Below, one piece after another: positions 1 to 6,528 of a stretch of DNA of 8,419 bases. The stretch lies in assembly GCA_016200955.1 (NCBI GenBank), contig JACQDU010000709.1:1-8419 (forward strand), read 5' to 3'. Position 1 is the first letter of the stretch. Every line of letters starts with the position of its first letter. The notes beneath the pieces were generated by a model. It did no database searches and had not been told where the DNA came from. It saw only the letters and a list, made by a program, of their open reading frames with translations. The translations under genes were made by a program, and so were the position numbers. Source of the DNA: a bacterium. Lineage in GTDB: Bacteria; Planctomycetota; J058; JACQDU01.

Positions 1-273
1 CGGCTTCCCGGCGGGCTCCAGGCGGCGCGTCGTCGGGCTCACCTTGAGGAGCTTCCTGTGGACGAGGCTCGCGATCGCGGCATCGACCGCGGTCTTCGCG
101 CCGCCCGAGAGGAATGCGACCTCGTAGGCGTCGAGGTTGTACCCCGAGAGGAGCGGCGCATCGTAGGGCGGCCGGAGCGCCCAGCGCACGACGAGCGACA
201 CGATCGAGACGAGACCGACCGTCGCCGCGTAGAAGCCGAGGAACTCGGGGCCGTGCATGTCGAGCGGGTTCAC
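1..273 (-). CDS. TIGR04222-type membrane protein, N-terminal part (runs off left edge)
   Basis: These are the first 91 codons of a protein whose C-terminal part lies beyond position 1. Translation gives an N-terminal MN-P-LDM-GPEFLGFY segment, then a hydrophobic helix at about residues 11-33. A soluble stretch with AYEVAFLSGG (49-58), AVDAAIASLV (62-71) and RKLL (73-76) follows. This order of PGPEFL-like start, one helix, then a 'YE-A-L-GG---A-D-A---LV-R--L' motif is what I recall of the TIGR04222 N-terminal domain, found in membrane proteins of unknown function that often end in glycine-rich tails. GTG at 273 is chosen over the ATG at 258 because a near-perfect Shine-Dalgarno sits 6 bases upstream of it, while it would be about 21 bases from the ATG. 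The stop codon of the upstream nucleotidyltransferase gene is only 3 bases away, so the two are probably co-translated. No biochemical function is known to me. Confidence 0.8.
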   Translation of the reverse strand, partial: MNPLDMHGPEFLGFYAATVGLVSIVSLVVRWALRPPYDAPLLSGYNLDAYEVAFLSGGAKTAVDAAIASLVHRKLLKVSPTTRRLEPAGKP

Positions 274-276
274 GGC

Positions 277-285
277 TCACCTCCT
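277..285 (-). promoter_or_regulatory. Strong Shine-Dalgarno for the TIGR04222-type gene
   Basis: On the minus strand this reads AGGAGGTGA, a near-full match to the anti-Shine-Dalgarno, ending 3 bases before the GTG at 273. Its last three bases (TGA) are the stop codon of the upstream nucleotidyltransferase gene. The site therefore decides the start codon and ties translation of the two genes together. Confidence 0.8.
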
Positions 286-1050
286 CTCGTGGAGGGCGTC
301 GGCGGCCTCTGCGGAGCGCGCGACGGCCTGGAGGACTCGCCCGTAGAGCGAGGCGGCGTCGTCCGGCGCGCTCGTCTCGAGCGCGAGACCGGCGAGACGC
401 GCGAGCGCCTCGCGGTCGAGGTCGAAGGCCGCCGCGGCGGCGGCGAAGACCGCGGCCGGCGTGTCGTCTTCCGGGACTTGCTTTCCCGAGAGACGGACGA
501 GGGCCGCGAGCTCGACCGCGAGCGGAGCGACCGTAGCGGCGAGCCCCGCGGCGAGCGCTCCCCTGTCGTCGATCGTCGAGATGAACCGGCGCCGGAGCCG
601 GAGCGCGAGGTTCCTGAGCTCCTGCTCTATGCGAAGGCGCACGTGCTCTCGCTCGACCGTGAGGTCGTGGAAGGGGTCCTCGCCCGAGAGGGCGACGTGG
701 TGGGCCTGGATGTCCTGGAGCTTCGTGGGGAAGACGTCGGCGGCCTTCCTCACCTCGTCGGGCGTCAGGATCCAGGGCTCGATCCGCGCCGCGCGCCAGG
801 CTGCTCGGAGCCCGGGAGCGATCTTCGCGAGCTCCGCTCCCGAAGCATCTCTGAGGAGCACCGCGAGGTTCACGTCGCTCTTCCCGGGCCGGTAGCGGCG
901 GCGCGCGAGCCCGCCGTAGAGGACGAGCCCGGCGAGGTTCGCTCCCGCGGAGCGAGCGAGCTCGGCCTGGAGCTCCCGGAGCGCCGATGCGACCTCGGCG
1001 GGCGCGCCCAGCTCCTCGAGCGACGGAGCGGGCCTCTCGTGTCCTTCCAT
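277..1050 (-). CDS. Nucleotidyltransferase-superfamily protein
   Basis: The protein is 257 residues. A helical N-terminus (10-36) leads into LVLYGGLARRR (42-52) and KSDVNLAVLL (57-66), the Pol-beta/MNT-type 'hG[GS]...SDxxxxV' signature. The superfamily normally has D-x-D/E, but here the second acidic position is Asn61, with Asp59 kept. Downstream are 'EPWILTPDEV', 'DVFPTKLQDIQAHHVALSGEDPF' split over about residues 90-125, and an arginine-rich 'LRIEQELRNLALRLRR' helix. I recognise this layout from uncharacterised bacterial nucleotidyltransferase-domain proteins, in which an SDxN motif also occurs. The C-terminal part is alanine-rich and helical. The substrate is unknown. The ATG at 1050 is chosen because a purine-rich AGAGGGGGAAAG lies directly before it and homology-like sequence begins there. 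The frame stays open to 1362, but that 104-residue extension is Arg/Ser/Ala-rich low complexity. The gene ends 3 bases before the TIGR04222-type gene. Confidence 0.85.
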   Translation of the reverse strand: MEGHERPAPSLEELGAPAEVASALRELQAELARSAGANLAGLVLYGGLARRRYRPGKSDVNLAVLLRDASGAELAKIAPGLRAAWRAARIEPWILTPDEVRKAADVFPTKLQDIQAHHVALSGEDPFHDLTVEREHVRLRIEQELRNLALRLRRRFISTIDDRGALAAGLAATVAPLAVELAALVRLSGKQVPEDDTPAAVFAAAAAAFDLDREALARLAGLALETSAPDDAASLYGRVLQAVARSAEAADALHERR

Positions 1051-1100
1051 CTTTCCCCCTCTTCCCGCCGTTCGCGCGAGCGCACGGCGTGCCGCGCAGA

Positions 1101-1129
1101 AGCTAAGGCCCCGGGAGGGGCGAAGGCAA
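1101..1129 (-). promoter_or_regulatory. Candidate sigma70-type promoter for the nucleotidyltransferase gene
   Basis: Read on the minus strand, TTGCCT (1129-1124) and TTAGCT (1106-1101) are separated by exactly 17 bases. The predicted start, near 1094, would leave a leader of about 44 bases before the ATG at 1050. It lies in the 187-base gap after the oxidoreductase gene. If real, the nucleotidyltransferase and TIGR04222-type genes can be expressed without the oxidoreductase. The match is by eye only. Confidence 0.35.
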
Positions 1130-1158
1130 GGCGCTGGCGTTCTTCGCGAAGTCCCGGC

Positions 1159-1198
1159 GAGGAGCGCCCGGCGCCGGGCACCCGGGCTCGCTCCTCGA
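1159..1198. repeat. Perfect 9-bp inverted repeat in the oxidoreductase-nucleotidyltransferase gap
   Basis: CGAGGAGCG (1159-1167) is repeated in reverse complement at 1190-1198. The space between contains the 12-base palindrome CCCGGCGCCGGG (1168-1179). A further palindrome, CTTCGCGAAG, lies at 1143-1152. No T-run follows on either strand, so it is not a standard intrinsic terminator. It could fold in mRNA between the two genes, slowing or attenuating transcription, or could be chance in GC-rich DNA. Confidence 0.4.
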
Positions 1199-1237
1199 AG
1201 ACCGCGCGAAGACGACGAGGACCCGCCGCGAGCTCGT

Positions 1238-2215
1238 TCAGCCTCGCTCGGGGCGCTCGCGGCGGCCGCTTCGGCTCGAGAGCTTGGCGGCCTCCAGGAC
1301 CTCGATGTTCCTCGCGCCCGCGTCGCCCGAGCAGGCGGGATCGCGGCCTTCCTGGACGGCACGGGCGAAGTCCTCGACCTCTCCCTGGTAGGAGCTCACG
1401 TTCTCGAAGGCCACGGGAGCGCCGTCCCGGAGCATGGTCCCGCCGCCGGGCCCGACCGTGCCCTCCGACGAGACGCGCCCCTTCGTCCCGAGCACCTCGA
1501 GCCTCGAGGGAAGCGTGGGGAGCGTCATGAACGCGCCCACCTCGGCGGTCGCTCCCTTGGGGAAACCGAGCGAGAGCCGCGCGATCTCCTCGTTCTCGGC
1601 GCCGAAGACGGGGCTCGAGAAGCGGGCGAAGACGTCCTCCACGTCCTCCCCCACGATCGCGCACGCGAGGTCGACGAGGTGAGTGCCGACCGCGGCCATC
1701 GCCCACCACGGGTTCGGCGCGCGGCACCGCCAGTTCGAGGCGTCCTTCGCCTGGATCATGAAGAACATGCGGACGTGCACGATCGCTACGAGCTCGCCCG
1801 CGCGGGTCCACTCGAAGAGCTGCCTGTGAGCGGGGTGGTGCCGGTTGTGGTACGCGACGCCGAGCCGGACGCGGGCTCTCTTGCAGGCGTCGCGCATCCT
1901 GCGCGCGGCCGCCGCGCTCGTCGCGAGCGGCTTCTCGCAGAGCACGTGCTTCCCCGCTTCCGCGGCGGCCAGCACGAGCTCCTCGTGCGTCGGATCCGGG
2001 GAAGCGACGAAGACCGCGTCGAGGTCCGGGTCGGCGAGGAAGTCTCCCAGGCTCGCGTGGGCGTGCTCGGCGCCCTCCCGGTACGCGAACTCCCGTGCGC
2101 GCTCGGCGTCCCGGGAGACGACGGACCGGAAGCGGACGCCCGGCGCTCCCCGGATCGCGGGCGCGAGGGACCGGGACGCGAACCTGCCCGTTCCTACGAG
2201 CCCGAGCCTCAGCAA
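1238..2215 (-). CDS. Gfo/Idh/MocA-family NAD(P)-dependent oxidoreductase
   Basis: The protein has 325 residues, close to the usual 330-370 for the family. The N-terminal Rossmann fold is marked by GLVGTGRFA (5-13, the G-x-G dinucleotide-binding turn). The family motif CEKPLA lies at 93-98 with the likely catalytic Lys95. YHNRHHP (122-128) starts the second domain, and GTHLVDL (177-183) gives the G-x-H-x-x-D motif with His179 and Asp182. Members oxidise or reduce sugars, inositols and related alcohols or aldehydes with NAD(P), usually in the cytoplasm. The substrate cannot be read from the sequence. The start is TTG at 2215: GGAGGG lies 5 bases upstream and the Rossmann strand begins at residue 3, so no other start fits as well. 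The gene stands 187 bases upstream of the nucleotidyltransferase gene and diverges from the AsmA-like gene. Confidence 0.93.
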   Translation of the reverse strand: MLRLGLVGTGRFASRSLAPAIRGAPGVRFRSVVSRDAERAREFAYREGAEHAHASLGDFLADPDLDAVFVASPDPTHEELVLAAAEAGKHVLCEKPLATSAAAARRMRDACKRARVRLGVAYHNRHHPAHRQLFEWTRAGELVAIVHVRMFFMIQAKDASNWRCRAPNPWWAMAAVGTHLVDLACAIVGEDVEDVFARFSSPVFGAENEEIARLSLGFPKGATAEVGAFMTLPTLPSRLEVLGTKGRVSSEGTVGPGGGTMLRDGAPVAFENVSSYQGEVEDFARAVQEGRDPACSGDAGARNIEVLEAAKLSSRSGRRERPERG

Positions 2216-2220
2216 GTCCG

Positions 2221-2226
2221 CCCTCC
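2221..2226 (-). promoter_or_regulatory. Shine-Dalgarno that fixes the TTG start of the oxidoreductase
   Basis: On the minus strand this reads GGAGGG and ends 5 bases before TTG (2215-2213). This supports a TTG start, and the N-terminal Rossmann strand follows at once. Confidence 0.65.
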
Positions 2227-2278
2227 GGACCGGACCTTCTACCGTACTGCTGCGAGGCGGGGCACACGGAAGCCCGGG

Positions 2279-2300
2279 TCCGCCTCCCTGCGGAGGCGGA
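2279..2300. repeat. Perfect 9-bp hairpin in the divergent region
   Basis: TCCGCCTCC (2279-2287) pairs perfectly with GGAGGCGGA (2292-2300) around a 4-base loop. It lies 64-85 bases upstream of the oxidoreductase TTG, so it could fall in that gene's promoter or leader. No T-run follows on either strand. Its role is unknown: an operator-like palindrome or RNA hairpin are both possible. Confidence 0.4.
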
Positions 2301-2391
2301 AATTCGCGGCGGGCTCCGGGCGTTCTTCCTGTGCGAGCGGGCGGTCTTTCCCCCGACCCTTCCCCCGACTTCCCGTTCGCGATCGTTGGGG

Positions 2392-2436
2392 CCGGGCGCG
2401 CGGCTTCCCCCGCCGCGCGCCCGGGCCTCTTTTTCT
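2392..2436 (+). terminator. Intrinsic-terminator-like hairpin with T-run
   Basis: A 13-bp perfect GC stem (2392-2404 with 2412-2424) closes a 7-base loop, TTCCCCC. It can be lengthened past one G-G mismatch by two more pairs (2389-2390 with 2426-2427). CTCTTTTTCTC follows at 2427-2437. No matching A-run lies on the left side, so it acts in the plus direction only. No plus-strand gene precedes it within the window. It therefore stops either transcripts running antisense to the oxidoreductase, a small RNA from this region, or a long leader of the AsmA-like mRNA. Its position upstream of the candidate promoter at 2464 fits insulation. Confidence 0.65.
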
Positions 2437-2463
2437 CGGTCGGGGTGAAGGACCCCGCCCCGC

Positions 2464-2492
2464 TCGACCCGGGAGCGTAAGCACGCTAGGCT
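2464..2492 (+). promoter_or_regulatory. Candidate sigma70-type promoter of the AsmA-like gene, near-leaderless
   Basis: TCGACC (2464-2469) and TAGGCT (2487-2492) are 17 bases apart. A start at about 2499 would leave 2-4 bases before the ATG at 2502. There is no clear Shine-Dalgarno (only AGCGGAA), which agrees with a leaderless or nearly leaderless message. The -10 box lies inside a small palindrome, GCTAG-GCT-CTAGC (2485-2497), and just upstream GCGT/ACGC (2475-2478, 2483-2486) could form an alternative stem. The assignment is by eye. Confidence 0.35.
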
Positions 2493-2501
2493 CTAGCGGA
2501 A

Positions 2502-5500
2502 ATGCGCAGACGGCTCGTCGCTGCGTTCTTGATCGTCCTCGCGAATCTCGCGGTCCTCGCGTGGGTGGACAACCTCATCCTTCTCCGGAACCCGAAGGAG
2601 CTCGACACCCGCGCGCGTCTCATCCTGCAGAAGCTCGTCCCCGACTGGAACCCCGAGATCGGGCACATCGAGGTCGACTTCCCGAGCCGCGTCGTCGTCG
2701 AGGACCTCGCGGTCAAGGAGAAGGGCACGGGGCTCCCGCTCGCGACGATCAAGCGCGTCGAGGCGGTGCTTTCGCTGTCGGACTGGCTCCAGCCCCGCGA
2801 GGTCCTGATCCGCGGCCTCCGAGCGAACCTCCGCCGCTCGAAGGACGGGAAGCTGAACCTCGACGTGCCGGCTTCCTCGGGCGGCGGGCTCCGCCTCGCG
2901 AGCGACGTCACGATCACGATCGAGGACGCGCGCCTCCGCTTCGAGGACGAGGACGTGGGCTCTCGCTCTCTCGTGACGTGCGACCAGGCGCGCGTGACCG
3001 TCTTCCCGAACGGCGAGGTCAAGGGGAGAGGGAGCCTGGCGATCGGCGCTCTCGTCGGCCCCTCGAGCCCGTTCTATCCGACGGGCGTCGACGTGACGGG
3101 AGAGCCGGGCTGGAAGAAGTGCGACATCGTCCCCTTCGCGTCGTTCGAGGTCGAGCGCACCCAGGACGGCCGCGTGAGGCTCCCGATCGAGGTCGGGAAC
3201 GCGAAGGTCGGGCCCCTCCTCCGCTCCGTCCTTCCCCGCTACGTCCAGGAAGTGATCTGGAGCGAGCTCAACCCGACGGGCACGGTCGACGCCCGCGTCA
3301 CGCTCCGGCTGTTCGGGACCGAGATGGAGGTTCGGCCGGAGGTCTACGTCCACGCGAAGGGATGCACGCTCAACCCGAAGAAGTTCCCTTACCCGATCAC
3401 GGACATCAAAGGCCGCTTCGAGATCTCTCCCGGGATCGTCTCCTGGGAGGACGTGACGGCGGCGACGGCCGGCGCGGGCTTGCTCAAGTCGCGCGGGTCG
3501 TTCTTCCTCGGGAATCCGGAAGAGAAAGTCACGCTCTTCATCTACATCGACGCCCGTGAGGTCCCGTTCGACGAGACCCTTCGCTCGGCCATGCCACCCG
3601 ACGTGCGCGCCGTCTACGACCAGTTCGGGGTTGCGGGCACGTGCGGCCCCTCCAAGGTCCTGATCTTCAAGGGACCGTTCATGGACGAGCCCGCGATCTC
3701 GGTTCGCTCGGACGTGACGGGCGGTCAGAGCGCGGCCTTCGCGGACTACCCGGTGCGCTTCACCGCGACCACGGGGAGCTTCACGCTGAAGGAGGGCGGG
3801 AACGTCGAGGTCGATGCCGACGGCTCCTTCGAGATCGGCGGACACGGCCACGTCGCGGCGAGGATCGTCCACGGCGACCTCATCCACGTGCGCGTGAGCG
3901 GCGAGGGCGTCCCGATCGGGCCGAGCCTCATCAGCAAGCTCGACCAGGAGGTCGCTCGCATGGTCGAGCCGTTCCGCCCGAGCGGCGGAAAGGCCGGCTT
4001 CGAGATCACGGTCGCGAAGTCCGACCCGGCGGGGCGCGCGGTCCCGCGCGTCGAGGTGGACCTGGACGGCGTGGGAGTCGAGCCCGAGGCGTTCCCGTAT
4101 CGCGTGAGGACCGACGGTCACGTCGAGGTCATCCCGAGCTGGCGCGAGGGAGCGCTCGCGGGAGAGCGGCCCGAGGTCGAGGTCGACCTCGCGCTGCGGG
4201 CGAACGCGCCGGGCGTCACGGCGGCGGTGATCTCCGGCACGATCGTCCTCGATGCGAAGGAGCGAGGCGAGTTCTCGGGCGGGCTCGACGTGCGATGCTC
4301 GCGGATCGAGCTCGACCGCGACGTTCAGCGAGCCTTCCCGCCCGAGGTGGCGGCGATCGTGGACCGCATCGCTCCCCGGGGCGGCGTCAAGAACGTGAGG
4401 GCTCGCGTCCTCTCTCCCCGTTCCTTCGATATCCAGGGAGAGGGCGACCTCCTGACGGCGGCGCTCGACGCCTTTCCTTACCGCGCGCAGATCCAGAGCT
4501 TCGACATAGCGCGGAGCGGCCGCGTCATCTCGCTCCGGTCCGTGGAAGGAAAGGCCGCCCTGGGCGGCCGCTTCTCGCTCGACGGCCAGGTCGAGCTCCC
4601 GCGCGAAACGAACGGGCAAGGAGAGGCCACCGGGACGCAGAAGACCGCGCGCGATCCCATCGTGAACATCTCGGTCCGGGCGGAGATGGTCCCGATCGAG
4701 CGCTCTCTCCTCGAGGCTCTCCCGGAGGACGCGCGCGCGGCGATCGCGAAGCTCGAGCCCGAGGGAGGGCACGTCGACGCGAGCCTGCGCATAGGCCTCG
4801 CCCCTCTCCTGCCGCCGGACATCACCGGGACGGTCTCGCTCGCGGGAGCGAGGGTTCGCGTCGCGCTCCTCGCGGCCGACCTCGCGGGCCTCGCGAGCTC
4901 GCCGATCGAGGACGTCCGCGGCACTCTCCGCTTCGACGGCGAGCGCATTCACATAGACGGGCTCAAGGCGAGCTTCCGCGGAGCGCCCGTGTCCGCCGGA
5001 GGGTCGGTCGCGATGCGCCAGGGCTCGGAGTCCGTGCAGCGCCCGGCCCTCGACCTGATCGCGCACATAGACGGCCTCGAGGTGGACGAGGCGACGCGGA
5101 AGCTCGCTCGCGGGAAGGTCCTCGCGGCGCTCGAGCGCTACCCGATCGAGGGGCCCTGCGACCTCGACCTCCGCGTGCGCCGCACGGGAGAGTCGCCGAC
5201 GATCGACGTGCGCGTGAGCCCGCGCGGCGTGAAGGTCGTGCCGAAGATCCTCCCGCTCCCGTTCGAGGACGTGCGCGGGACGTTCGAGATCAAGAACGGC
5301 GAGCCCGCCTTCGTGGACCTGAAGGCTCGCTTGAAGCAAGCCGAGATCGAGGTCAAGCGAGGCGCCTCTCCCGCGGACGCGCGCGAGTCGTTCGCGCCGC
5401 CGGGGACGGCGATCTTCCGCGTGAAGGCGCGCGGCCTCGTCCCGACCGAGCTCGAGAATGATGCTCCCGCGGACTTCGTGAAGGTCGTGCGCGACCTCGA

Positions 5501-5939
5501 CCTCAAGGGCTCGCTCGACGTCGGGCTCGCGCTCGCGGTGCCCATGGAGGACGACCGCGCGAAGATCCGCTTCCTCGCCGAGGTGAGGACGAGCGCGTTC
5601 GCGATCACGGCCGGCCTCCGCTTCGAGGACGTGAAAGGGACGCTCCGCGTGGCGGGGAGCGTGGCGAAGTTCGAGCCGCTCGAGATCGAGGGCGCCCTCG
5701 CGCTCGACTCGGCTTCCTGGAAGAAGCAGGTGCTCACGAACGCGCAGATCCCGATCCACATGAAGGACGCGCTCCTCTCGTTCGGGACGCCGCGAGAGCC
5801 CTTCACGGCGACCTTCTACAAGGGCCCGCTCCGCGGCCGGGTGGACATGAATCTGAAGACGGAGCAGTACTCGGGCTACCTCTTCCTCGACAAGGCCTCG
5901 CTCCAGGAGGCGGCGCAGCAGCTCTCGCGCCTCCAGTAG
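2502..5939 (+). CDS. AsmA-like, membrane-anchored repeat protein (ends at an in-frame TAG)
   Basis: The protein has 1145 residues up to the TAG. Residues 5-22 form one N-terminal transmembrane/signal-anchor helix after MRRR, and the rest should lie outside the inner membrane. Residues about 50-125 resemble the AsmA N-terminal pattern ('IEVDFPSRVVVEDLAV ... DGKLNLDV'). The body is built from a two-part module of about 120 residues. Part A resembles 'FPY--x-I-G-FEI' (starting near 295, 413, 531, 658, 802, 921 and 1041). Part B resembles 'VP-D--LR-A-PP--RA-----P-GG' (near 234, 354, 470, 602, 730, 859 and 980). Alternating beta-strand residues suggest a long beta groove like those of AsmA, TamB and YhdP, which move lipids between membranes or affect outer-membrane assembly. 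That role here is inference. The same frame continues for 179 codons after the TAG, and that part looks like the family's C-terminal region, so the product may be truncated. The start at ATG 2502 has only a weak AGCGGAA in front. Confidence 0.85.
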   Translation: MRRRLVAAFLIVLANLAVLAWVDNLILLRNPKELDTRARLILQKLVPDWNPEIGHIEVDFPSRVVVEDLAVKEKGTGLPLATIKRVEAVLSLSDWLQPREVLIRGLRANLRRSKDGKLNLDVPASSGGGLRLASDVTITIEDARLRFEDEDVGSRSLVTCDQARVTVFPNGEVKGRGSLAIGALVGPSSPFYPTGVDVTGEPGWKKCDIVPFASFEVERTQDGRVRLPIEVGNAKVGPLLRSVLPRYVQEVIWSELNPTGTVDARVTLRLFGTEMEVRPEVYVHAKGCTLNPKKFPYPITDIKGRFEISPGIVSWEDVTAATAGAGLLKSRGSFFLGNPEEKVTLFIYIDAREVPFDETLRSAMPPDVRAVYDQFGVAGTCGPSKVLIFKGPFMDEPAISVRSDVTGGQSAAFADYPVRFTATTGSFTLKEGGNVEVDADGSFEIGGHGHVAARIVHGDLIHVRVSGEGVPIGPSLISKLDQEVARMVEPFRPSGGKAGFEITVAKSDPAGRAVPRVEVDLDGVGVEPEAFPYRVRTDGHVEVIPSWREGALAGERPEVEVDLALRANAPGVTAAVISGTIVLDAKERGEFSGGLDVRCSRIELDRDVQRAFPPEVAAIVDRIAPRGGVKNVRARVLSPRSFDIQGEGDLLTAALDAFPYRAQIQSFDIARSGRVISLRSVEGKAALGGRFSLDGQVELPRETNGQGEATGTQKTARDPIVNISVRAEMVPIERSLLEALPEDARAAIAKLEPEGGHVDASLRIGLAPLLPPDITGTVSLAGARVRVALLAADLAGLASSPIEDVRGTLRFDGERIHIDGLKASFRGAPVSAGGSVAMRQGSESVQRPALDLIAHIDGLEVDEATRKLARGKVLAALERYPIEGPCDLDLRVRRTGESPTIDVRVSPRGVKVVPKILPLPFEDVRGTFEIKNGEPAFVDLKARLKQAEIEVKRGASPADARESFAPPGTAIFRVKARGLVPTELENDAPADFVKVVRDLDLKGSLDVGLALAVPMEDDRAKIRFLAEVRTSAFAITAGLRFEDVKGTLRVAGSVAKFEPLEIEGALALDSASWKKQVLTNAQIPIHMKDALLSFGTPREPFTATFYKGPLRGRVDMNLKTEQYSGYLFLDKASLQEAAQQLSRLQ
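5937..5939 (+). other. In-frame TAG splitting one AsmA-like reading frame
   Basis: The codons run CTC CAG TAG ACG AGC GAG in one frame, with identical codon bias on both sides and no frameshift. The frame then stays open to TAA at 6477-6479. If the TAG were a sense codon the protein would have 1325 residues. One base change (for example from GAG, AAG, CAG or TGG) is enough to explain it. The other complete genes in the window end in TGA or TAA. Confidence 0.85.
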
Positions 5940-6026
5940 ACGAGCGAGGGAGAGCCCACGAAGATCGGCCCGGGTGAGCCGGTCAAGGGAGAGCTCTCGG
6001 GGTCGCTCACCTTCCGCGGCGGCGGC

Positions 6027-6479
6027 ATGCAGGAAGACAAGACCGCGGTCGGGATCCACGGCGAGGGCGTCCTCCAGGCGAAGGACGCGAACCTCGTGCG
6101 CGTGCCCTTCCTCCTGGGCACGCTCCCTCTCATCGTCACGAAAGCGGCGAGGGGCGAGTCCGCGCTCGACCCGACCTCCTTCGACCGGATCTACACGAAG
6201 CTCAGCTTGACGCCGCAGGAGGTCATCGTCGACGTGATCCGCCTCGACTCCGCGACGCTCACGCTCGGCGGCAAGAGCGGGAAGCTCTGGTGGAACGGCG
6301 ACGCCGACATGGAGCTGGTGCCCTTCAAGACGGGCTCGCTCTTCGACGACATCTTCAAGCAGTTCGACGGCGTCCGCGTGACGGGGAAGATCTGGAAGCC
6401 GAACGTCGACCAGCTCCAGATCTCGCGGTTCCGCTCGCTCTGGGAGAGCGTCAAGCGCGCCATCTTCGGCGACGACTAA
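6027..6479 (+). CDS. AsmA-like protein, C-terminal portion, in frame after the TAG
   Basis: From the first ATG after the amber codon this encodes 150 residues, but the coding frame is continuous from 5940, and the 29 codons before the ATG (including 'GELSGSLTFRGGG') look equally protein-like. There is no Shine-Dalgarno before ATG 6027 (the bases are GCGGCGGCGGC), so independent translation is doubtful. The segment 'GIHGEGVLQAKDANLVRVPFLLGTLPLIV', given here only to show its layout at residues 8-37 of this part, matches the AsmA C-terminal pattern of a glycine-rich strand, then a strand leading to 'P-L-L'. Near the end, VRVTGKIWKPNVDQLQI matches the usual closing 'v-v-Gtl--P-v'. I read it as the end of the 2502-5939 gene, separated by a nonsense mutation, a sequencing error, or a read-through codon. 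Confidence 0.7.
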   Translation: MQEDKTAVGIHGEGVLQAKDANLVRVPFLLGTLPLIVTKAARGESALDPTSFDRIYTKLSLTPQEVIVDVIRLDSATLTLGGKSGKLWWNGDADMELVPFKTGSLFDDIFKQFDGVRVTGKIWKPNVDQLQISRFRSLWESVKRAIFGDD

Positions 6480-6484
6480 ACGAA

Positions 6485-6506
6485 AGGGCGCGATTCAGCA
6501 CGGTCT
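6485..6506 (+). repeat. Imperfect ~21-base direct repeat, copy 1
   Basis: The copy consists of AGGGCGCGAT (6485-6494), then TCA, then GCACGGTCT (6498-6506). It matches the copy at 6704-6724 except for one substitution and one extra base. It begins 5 bases after the TAA of the AsmA-like frame. Confidence 0.65.
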
Positions 6507-6528
6507 CCAGTCCCGACCCCGCGAGAGA

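Noticed and set aside
1051..1362. 104-residue N-terminal extension of the nucleotidyltransferase
   Set aside because: It is Arg/Ser/Ala-rich low complexity, overlaps the oxidoreductase gene and the candidate promoter, and the ATG at 1050 has a purine-rich ribosome-binding stretch directly upstream.
58..1530. 490-codon plus-strand open frame across the nucleotidyltransferase and oxidoreductase region
   Set aside because: It spans two convincing minus-strand genes and the gap between them. Its product is Arg/Glu-rich without recognisable domains.
1679..3559. 626-codon plus-strand open frame over the divergent region and the start of the AsmA-like gene
   Set aside because: It overlaps the oxidoreductase, the terminator-like hairpin and the AsmA-like start in other frames, and is compositionally an out-of-frame shadow.
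2493..6059. Very long open frame on the minus strand opposite the AsmA-like gene (about 1188 codons)
   Set aside because: Translation is Arg/Asp/Glu/Leu-rich with no fold pattern, and it mirrors the strong G/C third-position bias of the plus-strand gene. The plus frame has a membrane anchor, repeats and family motifs. Antisense stops are simply rare in this composition.
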